From positions 1 through 17,983 of the forward strand of contig JACCTQ010000139.1 of the NCBI GenBank assembly GCA_013812265.1: 17,983 nucleotides of DNA, in the 5' to 3' direction. The position numbers and the translations under genes were made by a program. Positions 1 to 7,513 of this stretch are shown here, one piece after another. The stretch comes from Actinomycetota bacterium (GTDB lineage Bacteria; Actinomycetota; Thermoleophilia; Gaiellales; Gaiellaceae). The notes beneath the pieces are model-generated. The model saw only the letters and a program-made list of their open reading frames with translations. It was not told the origin of the DNA and ran no database searches. The number at the start of each line of letters is the position of its first letter. The stretch's first letter is position 1.

Positions 1-21
1 CCCCCCACCGCTCGAGTTGTC

Positions 22-585
22 CTACTTGTCGTCGTCAGCTGCCTGCTGGGGCGTGGGGTTGATCACCCGCACGACTTCACAGTTCAGCGCTACGTCCTGC
101 TCGCGGACGCTCAGGATGGCAACGTCCCGCCCCGGCCCGCAGTCGAGCCGGTCCTGCTGGTTGTCGTCGGCGAGCGCGTGGAGGCGATCGTTGCCCTCGC
201 CGCCGTCCTGCTGGTCGGCGCCCGATCCGGGCCACATGACGTCGTTCCCCTCGCCGCCGTTCAGCGAGTCGGTTCCCTGCTGGCTGCGAAGGTGGTCGTT
301 ACCGGGACCGCCGTGCACCGAGTCCTGCCCCTCGCCGGCACGGACGCGGTCGTCTCCCCCGCCGGCAATCACCCGGTCGTTCCCGTCACCGGCATGGATG
401 CGGTCGTCGCCGCCCTCGCTGTCGATCGTGTCGTTTCCGGCCTTGGAGTGGATGACGTCCGCCCCCGGCGTTCCGATGATGACGTCGTCGCCGGGGGTTC
501 CCTCAAAGCTCTTCGCGAGCCCAACCGCCGCGACGGTCAAACCAACGACGGCGAAGAGCGCCACCGTGACGAGCTTGCCTTTCAT
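22..585 (-). CDS. Small secreted RTX-type calcium-binding repeat protein
   Basis: The 187-residue product starts with a basic, hydrophobic signal peptide (about residues 1-24). A run of hemolysin-type nonapeptide repeats of the form GGxGxDxxx follows, about nine or ten units over residues 28-140 (for example GGEGNDVMW and GGPGNDHLR). Such repeats bind Ca2+ and fold into a parallel beta-roll outside the cell. The C-terminal tail has two Cys residues (LDCGPGRD and LNCEVV) that could form a disulphide. No protease, lipase or adhesin domain is attached, so the enzymatic role, if any, is unknown. The start is supported by a strong AGGAGGTG ribosome-binding site just upstream of the ATG. The gene stands alone, 119 bp downstream of the histidine kinase stop. 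The family assignment is firm; the biological role is not. Confidence 0.85.
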   Translation of the reverse strand: MKGKLVTVALFAVVGLTVAAVGLAKSFEGTPGDDVIIGTPGADVIHSKAGNDTIDSEGGDDRIHAGDGNDRVIAGGGDDRVRAGEGQDSVHGGPGNDHLRSQQGTDSLNGGEGNDVMWPGSGADQQDGGEGNDRLHALADDNQQDRLDCGPGRDVAILSVREQDVALNCEVVRVINPTPQQAADDDK

Positions 586-704
586 CCGACACCTCCTGGT
601 AGCTGTGGCGGGGATGGTGGGGCCGCTACGTCAAGGGCGCGCGCGGTGCACGTAATTCCGGCGTAAAGGTCCTGCGAATCGCCCGGCGAGCGAGAGGCCG
701 GCCT
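586..704. other. Intergenic region between kinase and RTX gene
   Basis: This 119-bp gap holds the ribosome-binding site of the RTX gene and presumably its promoter. A perfect 14-bp palindrome (AGAGGCCGGCCTCT, 693-706) runs into the kinase stop codon and could fold with a CCGG loop. No U-tract follows on the minus strand, so terminator function is doubtful. I see no gene or RNA here. Confidence 0.4.
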
Positions 705-2084
705 CTACGCCCGGGCGAGCGAGGCTTCGGCAGGCTCCGCCGGCTCGGGCGTCGAGGACGGCGGCAGCCGGACGATGAACCTTGTCGGCTTGGCGGGCTC
801 GCTCCGCACTTCCACCGTGCCGCCCATCCCCTCCGTCAGCTGCTTGACGATCGCGAGGCCGAGGCCGGTGCCCACGGGTCGCTCTCCGCCGTACCGCGAC
901 CACAGGAAAAAGCGGTCGAAGGCGCGCGGCAGCTCCTCCGGCTTCAGCCCGGGACCCGAGTCCTCGACGATGATCGTCCCCGGTTCGGCGATGACGCGGA
1001 CGAACCCGCCCGCAGGAACGATTCGGAGCGCGTTCTCAACGAGGTTCGAGACCACCTGGACGACCCGGTCCATATCGCCGAGCGCGGGTGCTGGGCCCGA
1101 GGTCACCGCCTCGAGCCAGATTCCGAATGATCGTGCCTGGTCCTCATGGCGGGCCGCGGCCTCGCCGGCGACGCCGCCGAGGTCGATGGGCTCGGAATGG
1201 ATGCTGAATTCGCTCCGATTCATGCGGGCGAGATCGAGCAGGTCGCGCACGAGCCGCTCGAGGCGGTTTGCCTCCCTGGCCATGGTCTCGGCCGCCTCGT
1301 GCACGGGAACGGCGCCCTCGGCCAGCCCCTCGGCATAGCCGCGGATCGACGTCAGCGGCGTCTTCAGCTCGTGGCTTACCGAGAGGAGAAACGACCGCTC
1401 GGCCGCTCGGGCGCGAGCGAGGTCCTCGGCCATCTCGTTGAACGACTCGGCCAGGGAAGCCAGCTCATTTGGACCTTCCACGGGAACCGGCTCCGGCGAG
1501 CGCTCGATCGCGAGATGGCGGCTCGCCTCCGCCACCCGCCGTACCGGCCGCGAGATCGCGCGGGCGAGCAGGAAGGACGCGAGCGCGGCGAGTGCCGCGC
1601 CGATAAGCCCGGCGATGAGAAATCCCTGCAGATACGCGCGGGAGTCCGACGCACTCAGGTGAGTCGGGCGCAGCAGGACGAACGCTCTGTTGAGGACCGG
1701 GCGGGCTGCGAAGTAATACGACTGGCCGTTGACGCGCATCTTCCCTTCGAAGCCCTGGTTGCGGAGCACGCTGCGCCGCGCCTCGGACGGAAGATACGGC
1801 GAGGGGCGGTTGAGAGGCACCTCCCTCACCTGCTCTCCCTGACTGTGGAAGATGTCCTCGAGACGATCGAGCCGCAGCGGCGATACCGAGCCGCTCTCGC
1901 TGCGAGCGAGCAGATCCGCGAGGTGGCTGATGTCACGCAGCGTCGCCCGCTCGACCTCTCGCTGGGTCAGCACGTACCCGATCGCGAGCGTGAGACCGAT
2001 CGAGAGCGCAACGATCACGCCGATCGCAATGAGCAGGCGCGCCCGGAGCGAGTTCACCCAGCGCCCCCGCGGCGAGGATGTCAT
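705..2084 (-). CDS. Sensor histidine kinase (HAMP-HisKA-HATPase_c)
   Basis: From the chosen ATG the product has 459 residues. It has TM1 (about 14-38), an extracytoplasmic sensor segment (about 40-153), TM2 (about 154-175) and a HAMP linker (176-228). The HisKA domain has the H-box SVSHELKTPLTSIRGY with phospho-acceptor His238. The ATPase domain has an N-box (NLVENALRI, about 347), a G1 box DSGPGL (375-380), an F-box (DRFF) and a G2 box GTGLGLAIVK (405-414). All catalytic motifs are present. An upstream in-frame start would add 42 low-complexity basic residues. The ATG at 2084 is preferred because it overlaps the response regulator stop as ATGA, implying translational coupling. It should phosphorylate that regulator. 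The stimulus is unknown, and the neighbouring duplicated anchored protein may take part in sensing. Confidence 0.93.
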   Translation of the reverse strand: MTSSPRGRWVNSLRARLLIAIGVIVALSIGLTLAIGYVLTQREVERATLRDISHLADLLARSESGSVSPLRLDRLEDIFHSQGEQVREVPLNRPSPYLPSEARRSVLRNQGFEGKMRVNGQSYYFAARPVLNRAFVLLRPTHLSASDSRAYLQGFLIAGLIGAALAALASFLLARAISRPVRRVAEASRHLAIERSPEPVPVEGPNELASLAESFNEMAEDLARARAAERSFLLSVSHELKTPLTSIRGYAEGLAEGAVPVHEAAETMAREANRLERLVRDLLDLARMNRSEFSIHSEPIDLGGVAGEAAARHEDQARSFGIWLEAVTSGPAPALGDMDRVVQVVSNLVENALRIVPAGGFVRVIAEPGTIIVEDSGPGLKPEELPRAFDRFFLWSRYGGERPVGTGLGLAIVKQLTEGMGGTVEVRSEPAKPTRFIVRLPPSSTPEPAEPAEASLARA

Positions 2085-2791
2085 TCCCGAACGGCCTTGT
2101 AGCCCACGCTGTGCACGGTTCGAATGAGGTCGGGCCGGGCAAGCTTGCGGCGCAGATTGGCGACATGGGCGTCGACGGTGCGGGTGCCGGCAAGGTAGGT
2201 CAGTCCCCACACGCGGTCCAGCAGACGCTCGCGCGAGAAGACGATGCCCGGATGCTCCATCAGGTAGGCGAGCAGATCGAACTCCTTCGCCGTCAACTCC
2301 ACCGGCTCGCCGGCGACGGCCACTTCACGCGTCTCGCGGCGCAGCACCATGTCGCCGAGCGTGAGGGCATCTTCGGGCTCCGTCGCCTGCTCGGAGCGAC
2401 GGAGAACTGCCTTGATCCGGGCGGCGAGCTCGCGCGGAGAGAAAGGCTTCGGGACATAGTCGTCGGCTCCGATCTCGAGGCCGGCGATACGGTCCACCTC
2501 CTCCTCGCGCGCCGTGAGCATGACGACGGGGATCGTCGAGCGGGCGCGGATCGCCCGGCAGACATCGAACCCGTCCATCCCCGGCAGCCCGATGTCGAGC
2601 AGGACCATGCGCACCGTCCGGCGCTCGAGCTCGCTCAGCGCCTCCTCCCCCGAGCGCACCCAGTGGACGTTGTAGCCGTAACGGCCGAGGTAGCCGCGCA
2701 GGAGATTGCCGATGCTGTGATCGTCCTCGACCAGCAGGATCAGGCCGTCGTTCTGGCTCCGTGCCGGCTCGGCCGAGGCCTCGGGAATCAT
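2081..2791 (-). CDS. OmpR/PhoB-family response regulator
   Basis: The 236-residue product has an N-terminal receiver domain (about 16-130): acidic pair D23/D24, phospho-acceptor D66 in LLDIGLPGMDG, T93 in MLTARE, and K115 in VPKPFS. A winged-helix DNA-binding domain follows (about 140-234), ending in the usual RTVHSVGYK signature. Length and domain order are typical of OmpR/PhoB regulators. It is the middle gene of a three-gene unit: its ATG overlaps the upstream gene's stop as ATGA, and its own stop overlaps the kinase start as ATGA. It should act as the cytoplasmic output of the adjacent kinase. Target promoters cannot be read from this window. Confidence 0.96.
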   Translation of the reverse strand: MIPEASAEPARSQNDGLILLVEDDHSIGNLLRGYLGRYGYNVHWVRSGEEALSELERRTVRMVLLDIGLPGMDGFDVCRAIRARSTIPVVMLTAREEEVDRIAGLEIGADDYVPKPFSPRELAARIKAVLRRSEQATEPEDALTLGDMVLRRETREVAVAGEPVELTAKEFDLLAYLMEHPGIVFSRERLLDRVWGLTYLAGTRTVDAHVANLRRKLARPDLIRTVHSVGYKAVRE

Positions 2792-3522
2792 CTGCGCGGA
2801 GGAACCTGGATCGTGTCGGCCGGGCGGTTGCCGTCCCGAATCGTCATTGCCTCCATCCCCGCTTTGAGACCAGCCAGCCCCGACAGGCGTCCGTTCACCT
2901 GAATTCGCGCCCCGGCGGCAACGGGCACGGTCACCACGAGCCCGTCGCGCTCCCTGAGCGTGACCGAGCTCGGGCCCACGGACCGCACGCGCCCGCGGTC
3001 GATGCGGTAATCGACGAATCCCGTGGCCGTCTTCAGTACGGCCTCCGTGCGCATCATCGATGCACCGAACAGGTGGTTCATGAAGGGCCGGGGTACGGCG
3101 AAGCTACTCGCGTCTCGCTTCGAGACGGCGTACACGCTCTCCGCGACGCCCGACTCTCCGTCCTGCACGATCACCGCCTCCATGCCGCGGCGCAGGGCGA
3201 AGATTCCGCCCATGGCTCGGCCGTTGACGTGCACGCGAGCGCTCGGGGCGATGGGAACCGTGACGATGAGCCCGTCGCGCTCCTTGAGCGTCACGGCGGT
3301 CGGGGTTAGCGCTCGAATCCGGCCACGATCGAGCCGTAGGTCACGGACGCCGTCCTTCGCCATCAGGATCACCTCGGCGCGCACCATAGTGGGTCCGAAG
3401 AAGTAGCTCGCCACCGGCTGAGGCAGCGCCAGGCTGATGCCCGCGAGGGACGCAGCGGCCACGACCGCCGCCGCGACGAGCAGCAGGCCGGTGCCGAGCC
3501 GACTTTTGCGCAGGTTTCTCAT
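2788..3522 (-). CDS. Membrane-anchored protein with two tandem beta-domains (DUF5666-like)
   Basis: The product begins with a basic segment and one strongly hydrophobic helix (about residues 8-35 from the chosen ATG), probably a signal anchor. Two clearly homologous copies of a roughly 70-residue unit follow. Diagnostic matching pairs are LDRGRIRAL/IDRGRVRSV, VTLKERDGLIVTVPI/VTLRERDGLVVTVPV and ARVHVNGR/ARIQVNGR. The pattern resembles small beta-barrel DUF5666-type domains, but that name is tentative. The gene is first in a tightly coupled operon with the response regulator and kinase (ATGA overlap with the regulator), so a role in sensing or as an accessory of that system is plausible. The start is uncertain: in-frame GTG codons at 3555 and 3552 would add 11 or 10 residues, and no candidate has a strong ribosome-binding site. 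Confidence 0.75.
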   Translation of the reverse strand: MRNLRKSRLGTGLLLVAAAVVAAASLAGISLALPQPVASYFFGPTMVRAEVILMAKDGVRDLRLDRGRIRALTPTAVTLKERDGLIVTVPIAPSARVHVNGRAMGGIFALRRGMEAVIVQDGESGVAESVYAVSKRDASSFAVPRPFMNHLFGASMMRTEAVLKTATGFVDYRIDRGRVRSVGPSSVTLRERDGLVVTVPVAAGARIQVNGRLSGLAGLKAGMEAMTIRDGNRPADTIQVPPRR

Positions 3523-3600
3523 CTCGGACACATTGTGCCCCGAGAAGGTCACCACATGATTTCGCCCATGTAATCGCCGTGTAAAACAGGAAACTCGCTG

Positions 3601-3999
3601 CTAGGCGTCGCTGTCGAGCTTCAGCGCGACCGAGTTGATGCAGTAGCGATGACCAGTGGGTGCCGGTCCGTCGTCGAAGACGTGGCCGAGATGCGAGTCG
3701 CACGTGGCGCAGAGCACCTCCGTGCGAGTCATGAAGAGACCTCGGTCGGTCTCGGTCTCGACACTCTCGGGCGAGGCGGGGGCGTGAAAGCTCGGCCAGC
3801 CGGTCCCGGAGTCGAACTTCGTCTCCGATCGGAAGAGCTCCGCCCCGCAGGCGGCGCACCGGTAGACGCCCTTCGCCTTCGTCTCGTTGTACTCTCCCGA
3901 CCAAGGCCGCTCGGTGCCCTTTCGGCGCAGGACCTTGTATTGCTGCGGCGTCAGCTCGCGGCGCCACTCCTCGTCTCGCTTTGTCACTTTCTCGCGCAT
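3601..3999 (-). CDS. msrB: Peptide-methionine (R)-S-oxide reductase MsrB
   Basis: The 132-residue product is a full-length MsrB, which reduces the R-epimer of methionine sulfoxide in proteins using thioredoxin-type reductants. It has the two zinc-binding pairs CAAC (C48/C51) and CATC (C97/C100). It also has the substrate-site block GTGWPSF (65-71), the HLGHVFDDGP segment, and the catalytic Cys120 in RYCINSVAL. No MsrA domain is fused. An AGGAGG ribosome-binding site lies at normal spacing before the ATG. The gene appears monocistronic: about 45 bp separate it from the operon downstream, and about 56 bp from the MFS gene upstream. There is no signal peptide, so it is cytoplasmic. Confidence 0.97.
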   Translation of the reverse strand: MREKVTKRDEEWRRELTPQQYKVLRRKGTERPWSGEYNETKAKGVYRCAACGAELFRSETKFDSGTGWPSFHAPASPESVETETDRGLFMTRTEVLCATCDSHLGHVFDDGPAPTGHRYCINSVALKLDSDA

Positions 4000-4055
4000 A
4001 CCTACACCTCCTCGGCCGAGCGTAACCGGCAGGCACTTACACAGGCCTTAACTGG

Positions 4056-5306
4056 CTACGACTGAGTGACGACCCTCGTCTGCAGGCGCCAGACGTGCCG
4101 GCACGCGAGTGCGGTCATGCCGAGCCCCGCCGTACCGGCGACCAGGAACGCCAGCTCAGTTCCACCGATCTCCGCCAGCCAGCCTGCGAGCAGACCGCCG
4201 AGTGGCGCGAGGCCCGCGAACGCGAACAGGTACAGGCTGAGCACGCGACCCCGGAGATGATCCGGCGCCGTCAGCTGGAGGATCGACTGGCTGTTCGACG
4301 TCCACAGCGTGAAGCAGACCCCCGTGACGAAGAGGAGAGCTCCACAGGCCGCGACGGTTTCCTGGGGGGCAAGCGCGAACAGAGCCGCGCTGAAGCCCGC
4401 CACTCCGGCCAGCATCGCCTTCCAGCTGGCGCGGCCGAGGGAGGCCGAGAGCAGCGCGCCGGCGAGCGCGCCGCCGCCGAAGCAGGCGGAAAGAACACCA
4501 AAGGTTCCAGGCCCCGCGGCCAGCGTGGCGGACGCCAGCACGGGAACCAGCACGTGGAAGTTGAAGCCGACCGTGCTCACCACAGTGGTCATCGCAAGGA
4601 CGAGCCGTACGTGGGGTGAGTGGCGCGCGTACGCGAGGCCCTGGCGAATGCTGGCCAGCACGCTCACTCGCACCTCGTCCCGCTTCACGCGATGCAAGTC
4701 CTGGTTGCGCATCAGGAGCAGGCTGGCCAGCACGGCGAGGAAGCTAACGGCGTTGAGGGCAAAGCAGGTGGCGACGCCGAGCGTGGCAATAATGACTCCT
4801 GCGAGTCCCGGCCCGACGACGCGCGAGGCGTTGAAGAGGCTCGCGTTGAGCGCGACCGCGTTCGGGAGCTCGTCCCGGCCGACCATCTGGAACGTGAGCG
4901 CGTGGCGTCCGGGCGCATCGAAGACGAGTGCGGTTCCGCCGGCCGCTGCAAGGACGTAGGCGAGCCACACGCTGTCCGCACCTGAGAACGCGAGCGTGGC
5001 AAGCGCGATCGACACCGCCATTGACGCCGCTTGCGTACCGATCACGAGCCGCCGGTTGTCGACGCGGTCGGCGACGACGCCAGAGAACAGGCCGAAGACG
5101 GTGAACGGGACGAACCTGCAGAACGCCAGGATCCCGACGGCGACTGGCGAATGGGTCAGCTCGACGACGAACCACGCCAGGGCGATGTTCTGCATCCAGG
5201 TGCCGGTGAGCGAGACGACCTGGCCGGCGAAGTACAAGCGGTAGTTCCGATGCTTGCGGAGGCTCGCGAAGGTTCGCGCTTGGATAGCCAGCAGCGCGGC
5301 CGTCAC
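4056..5306 (-). CDS. MFS-family exporter (EntS/MFS_3-like)
   Basis: The 416-residue integral membrane protein has about 12 hydrophobic segments. The loop VADRVDNRRLVIGTQ (about 78-92) is the usual MFS loop 2-3 motif. The amphipathic N-terminus FASLRKHRNYRLYFAGQ and the segment VGPGLAGVIIA match the EntS/MFS_3 branch that includes enterobactin and drug exporters. Substrate cannot be deduced. Translation starts at GTG within a GTGA overlap with the stop of the upstream marR gene, so the two are translationally coupled. This layout suggests a MarR-controlled efflux pump that is induced when the regulator binds a toxic ligand. Confidence 0.92.
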   Translation of the reverse strand: MTAALLAIQARTFASLRKHRNYRLYFAGQVVSLTGTWMQNIALAWFVVELTHSPVAVGILAFCRFVPFTVFGLFSGVVADRVDNRRLVIGTQAASMAVSIALATLAFSGADSVWLAYVLAAAGGTALVFDAPGRHALTFQMVGRDELPNAVALNASLFNASRVVGPGLAGVIIATLGVATCFALNAVSFLAVLASLLLMRNQDLHRVKRDEVRVSVLASIRQGLAYARHSPHVRLVLAMTTVVSTVGFNFHVLVPVLASATLAAGPGTFGVLSACFGGGALAGALLSASLGRASWKAMLAGVAGFSAALFALAPQETVAACGALLFVTGVCFTLWTSNSQSILQLTAPDHLRGRVLSLYLFAFAGLAPLGGLLAGWLAEIGGTELAFLVAGTAGLGMTALACRHVWRLQTRVVTQS

Positions 5307-5737
5307 GACTCGTCTTCTTCGAGCAGCCTCGCGAGGGGCTCGACCGCAGCCTCAATCGCTGCGACCTCCGCGGGCGAGAGCCGCTGCAGTCTCGCGGCCA
5401 ACCAGGCTGTCCTCCGCGATCGCACCGACCGGAGAACGCGTTCGCCCGGCTGGGCCAGAGAGAGCCCGTGACGGCGTCGGTCGACCGGGTGCGGGGTGCG
5501 CTGAACGAGCCCGGCTCGCTCGAGGCGGTCGACGTAGCCAGACATGGCAGCGGGGGACATCCGCTCGCGACCGGCCAGCTCCCTGACGCCCATCCCGGGC
5601 TGCTTGCGGATCTCGTTCAGGAGCGACACCTGTCCGCCCGTCACGCCAAGCGAGTGAACCTCGCGGCGAAGCGCGCGGCCGAGCTTCAGCAAGGCGGGGC
5701 GCAGGAGGTTGGCGAGTGCGGTCGTGTCCGTGCGCAT
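5303..5737 (-). CDS. MarR-family transcriptional regulator
   Basis: The product is a winged-helix regulator of about 144 residues. The DNA-binding segment VRELAGRERMSPAAMSGYVDRLERAGLVQRTPHPVDRRRHGLSL contains the recognition helix and the beta-wing with the conserved DRR. The C-terminal helix supplies the dimer interface. Three in-frame ATGs exist at 5764, 5749 and 5737. The last is preferred because GGAG lies about six bases upstream of it. The first two fall within or next to the likely promoter and operator. Its stop overlaps the start of the MFS exporter gene (GTGA). It probably represses itself and the exporter through the palindromes at 5751-5760 and 5773-5791. The family is certain and the ligand unknown. 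Confidence 0.9.
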   Translation of the reverse strand: MRTDTTALANLLRPALLKLGRALRREVHSLGVTGGQVSLLNEIRKQPGMGVRELAGRERMSPAAMSGYVDRLERAGLVQRTPHPVDRRRHGLSLAQPGERVLRSVRSRRTAWLAARLQRLSPAEVAAIEAAVEPLARLLEEDES

Positions 5738-5750
5738 CAGCGTCTCCATG

Positions 5751-5791
5751 TCGTTAACGAGCATAACAAAAGTCGTTCACGTGATTAACGA
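5751..5791 (-). promoter_or_regulatory. Candidate MarR operator/promoter with two TCGTT-AACGA palindromes
   Basis: A perfect 10-bp palindrome TCGTTAACGA occupies 5751-5760. A second inverted repeat with the same half-sites (TCGTT, 9-nt spacer, AACGA) occupies 5773-5791. Between them, on the minus strand, is TGTTATGCT, which resembles an extended -10 element. Sharing of half-sites around the promoter of a marR gene is typical of autorepression. The binding itself is inferred. Confidence 0.5.
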
Positions 5792-5902
5792 TCTCAGGCG
5801 GCCGAAGCTCTCGCTACAGGCTTGAACGGAAAGGGCGCCCGGGCGTATGAGCGTGTGGCTCTGAGCCACAAGCCGGGAGAAGCTGTTACGAGCCCTTGCT
5901 GC
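5765..5902. other. Intergenic region between PHP gene and marR
   Basis: Besides the marR operator, this gap holds a perfect inverted repeat GTGGCTC-T-GAGCCAC at 5855-5869, about 34 nt past the stop of the PHP gene on the minus strand. It could form a 5-bp stem with a 5-nt loop and act as a terminator, but no U-tract follows. No ORF with coding character is visible. Confidence 0.3.
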
Positions 5903-6643
5903 CTAGGCGGCGAGTTGCTCCGCGTGGCCCGGCCCGAGCCGGGCGAGGTACACCGGTAGGCGCGAGCGCAGGTACGAGACGACGGCCTCCTCCTCGTGCG
6001 CGCACGGGATCAGCGTCTTCCAGCCGGCGAGGTGCTCGGGCCGGTGGAAGTCACCCGTGGCTACACCAGGTAGCCCGGCCTCGGCAACCCAGGCGAAGAG
6101 ATCGGTTCGGTTGAAGAGCTCGTAGCGGTGGACGAGTCCGTCGAGCTCTCGCCACTCGTTCGCGAAGCGCTGAGTGGCACGCGCGGACGGAGCGCCGAGC
6201 TCGCCGCGAAACGGGTGGGCGGCGATGATCGCCGCCCCGCTCGCACGGGCCCCTGAGATGGCAGCGTCGAGCCCGCCGTCTACATCGGCGAGCTGGCGCG
6301 ACCCGATCGCGAGGGCGTGTGCCGCGAGCAGAGGGTTCAGGTCGTTGTAGGTCAGCTCGAGGCCGGGGATCACGAGCAGCCCGTACAGGGCGCTCGCCCG
6401 CTCCGCCTCGGCGGTGAGCTGATCGAGGTAAGCCGCGTAATTCGCTCGGTGAACGGCACGCGGTACCTGCTCGGCCACAGAGAGCCAGGGGTCGGCGGTC
6501 CGGGTCGTATGATCCGTGACGCACAGGACATCGAACCCTTGCCGCCCGTAGAGGTCGACGAGCTCCCGCATTGAGAGCGCTCCGTCGCTCCACGTGGTGT
6601 GAGCGTGGAGCTCGCAGAGGAGCGGTTCGACCTTCCGCCGCAT
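5903..6643 (-). CDS. PHP-domain metal-dependent phosphoesterase
   Basis: From the chosen ATG the 246-residue protein carries the PHP (polymerase and histidinol phosphatase) metal-site motifs in order: ELHAHTTWSDG (H13, H15, D20), VTDHTT (D44, H45), the Glu in IPGLELTYND (E96), H109, AAHPFR (H143) and ATGDFHRPEH (D198, H200). This full set predicts a trinuclear-metal phosphoesterase of the YciV/RNase AM or histidinol-phosphatase-like type. The substrate is not determined. It is cytoplasmic and stands alone, divergent from the VapBC pair. A TTG at 6748 would add 35 residues. I chose the ATG because the PHP motif begins close behind it, although its only Shine-Dalgarno-like sequence (GGAGGA) lies about 19 nt upstream, so the start is uncertain. 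Confidence 0.88.
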   Translation of the reverse strand: MRRKVEPLLCELHAHTTWSDGALSMRELVDLYGRQGFDVLCVTDHTTRTADPWLSVAEQVPRAVHRANYAAYLDQLTAEAERASALYGLLVIPGLELTYNDLNPLLAAHALAIGSRQLADVDGGLDAAISGARASGAAIIAAHPFRGELGAPSARATQRFANEWRELDGLVHRYELFNRTDLFAWVAEAGLPGVATGDFHRPEHLAGWKTLIPCAHEEEAVVSYLRSRLPVYLARLGPGHAEQLAA

Positions 6644-6762
6644 CGTGGTGTGAGTGTGGCGTTCCTCCGCTTGTCGCCGGGCGCGAAGGTGGTTTCGTTT
6701 GCGTAAAAGGCTGGTTAGCTCCGTTGACAACAGATCACAAACGCCCAACGAATCTTGTGTGT

Positions 6763-6774
6763 TAAATTTGACCC
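6763..6774 (+). promoter_or_regulatory. Candidate leaderless -10 element of the antitoxin gene
   Basis: TAAATT at 6763-6768 ends six bases before the antitoxin ATG at 6775, exactly where a TANNNT -10 box would place transcription start on the A of the ATG. No Shine-Dalgarno sequence precedes the ATG. A TTGACA at 6724-6729 is too far away to be its -35 partner. Confidence 0.5.
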
Positions 6775-7014
6775 ATGCGACTGCACATAAGCCTGGAAGA
6801 CGACGTGGTGCGGGAGCTCGACCGGCGCGTGGCGCCCCGCAGCCGAAGCCGCTTCATCAGCGAGGCCGTCCGGCGAGCGCTCGACGATGAGCGGCGGTGG
6901 GAGCTGATCGAGTCGGCAATCGGCTCGATCGACGACGAGGGACACGCTTGGGACCGGGACCTCGCCGGGTGGGTCGAAGCCGAGCGGCACGCAGACTCAC
7001 GCCGCGTCGGCTAG
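6775..7014 (+). CDS. Ribbon-helix-helix antitoxin (VapB-like)
   Basis: The 79-residue protein begins with a beta-strand MRLHISLEDDVVREL and two helices (RSRFISEAVRRALDDERR), the CopG/Arc-type ribbon-helix-helix DNA-binding fold. An acidic, Trp-containing tail (IDDEGHAWDRDLAGWVEAER) follows, of the kind that wraps around a PIN toxin. It lies 14 nt upstream of a PIN-domain gene, the standard antitoxin-toxin order. It should neutralise the toxin and autoregulate the pair. It is likely translated from a leaderless transcript. The VapB label follows from the partner; RHH antitoxins of other names look alike. Confidence 0.88.
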   Translation: MRLHISLEDDVVRELDRRVAPRSRSRFISEAVRRALDDERRWELIESAIGSIDDEGHAWDRDLAGWVEAERHADSRRVG

Positions 7015-7028
7015 TGGCCCAGTGCTAG

Positions 7029-7421
7029 ATGGCGGCGGTTCTGCTCGACACGACCGTCCTGATCGATGTCCTCCGGGGACGGTCGGCCGCAGACCGCCTG
7101 CGGAGAATGCGTTCTGCCGGGTACACGCCGCACGTGTGTGCCGTCAACGTCGAGGAGGTCGCGCGGGGGCTTCGGGCGACGGAGGCGTCCGGAGCAAGGA
7201 TGCTCTTTGCGGGCGTCGGCATGGTGCCGCTCACTGAGGCCGAGGGCTGGAGGGCGGGAGAGTGGCGCCGCGAGTACGCGGCGCGAGGACAGACGCTCTC
7301 TCAGGCGGACTGCCTGGTCGCTGCCGCCGCATTTGCGGTGGGCGGGCGCCTCGTCACGGGCAACCCGCGCCACTTCCCGATGCCGGAGGTCGACGTCGAG
7401 CACTGGCCCGCCGCCGAGTGA
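7029..7421 (+). CDS. vapC: PIN-domain ribonuclease toxin (VapC-like)
   Basis: The 130-residue protein has the PIN-domain order. VLLDTTVLIDVLRG supplies the first acidic ligand (D7). VNVEEVARGL supplies the second (E42 or E43). SQADCLVAA supplies the third (D94). The fourth position, usually D in a VTxDxxHF-type motif, reads VTGNPRHFP (N112), a substitution also found in active VapCs. Mg2+-dependent cleavage of an RNA such as a tRNA is expected from the family, but the target is unknown. There is little sign of a ribosome-binding site before the ATG, so translation probably depends on the antitoxin gene 14 nt upstream. It converges on the enolase-superfamily gene across a 92-bp gap. Confidence 0.92.
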   Translation: MAAVLLDTTVLIDVLRGRSAADRLRRMRSAGYTPHVCAVNVEEVARGLRATEASGARMLFAGVGMVPLTEAEGWRAGEWRREYAARGQTLSQADCLVAAAAFAVGGRLVTGNPRHFPMPEVDVEHWPAAE

Positions 7422-7513
7422 CCTCTAATTCAGGGCGGTTCAACCGTCGCAGCCGGTCGCATAGCGCAGGGCTTCGCAAACGTGCTGCATGTGCGCGCGT
7501 TAGAACCGGATCT

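Noticed and set aside
22..585. CRISPR-like repetition in the RTX gene
   Set aside because: The periodicity is 27 nt, in frame, and encodes GGxGxDxxx nonapeptides. There are no identical repeats or spacers.
4095..4985. Long plus-strand frames opposite the MFS exporter
   Set aside because: These are GC-rich mirror frames of a well-supported membrane transporter gene, with Arg/Ala/Glu-rich composition and no recognisable domain.
6724..6729. TTGACA as -35 box for the vapBC promoter
   Set aside because: It is a perfect hexamer, but no -10 element lies 16-19 bp downstream. The TAAATT box next to the ATG is 33 bp away.
7422..7513. Possible tRNA in the gap between the toxin gene and the enolase-superfamily gene
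   Set aside because: No cloverleaf arms, T-loop GTTCRANNC sequence or acceptor pairing could be found on either strand.
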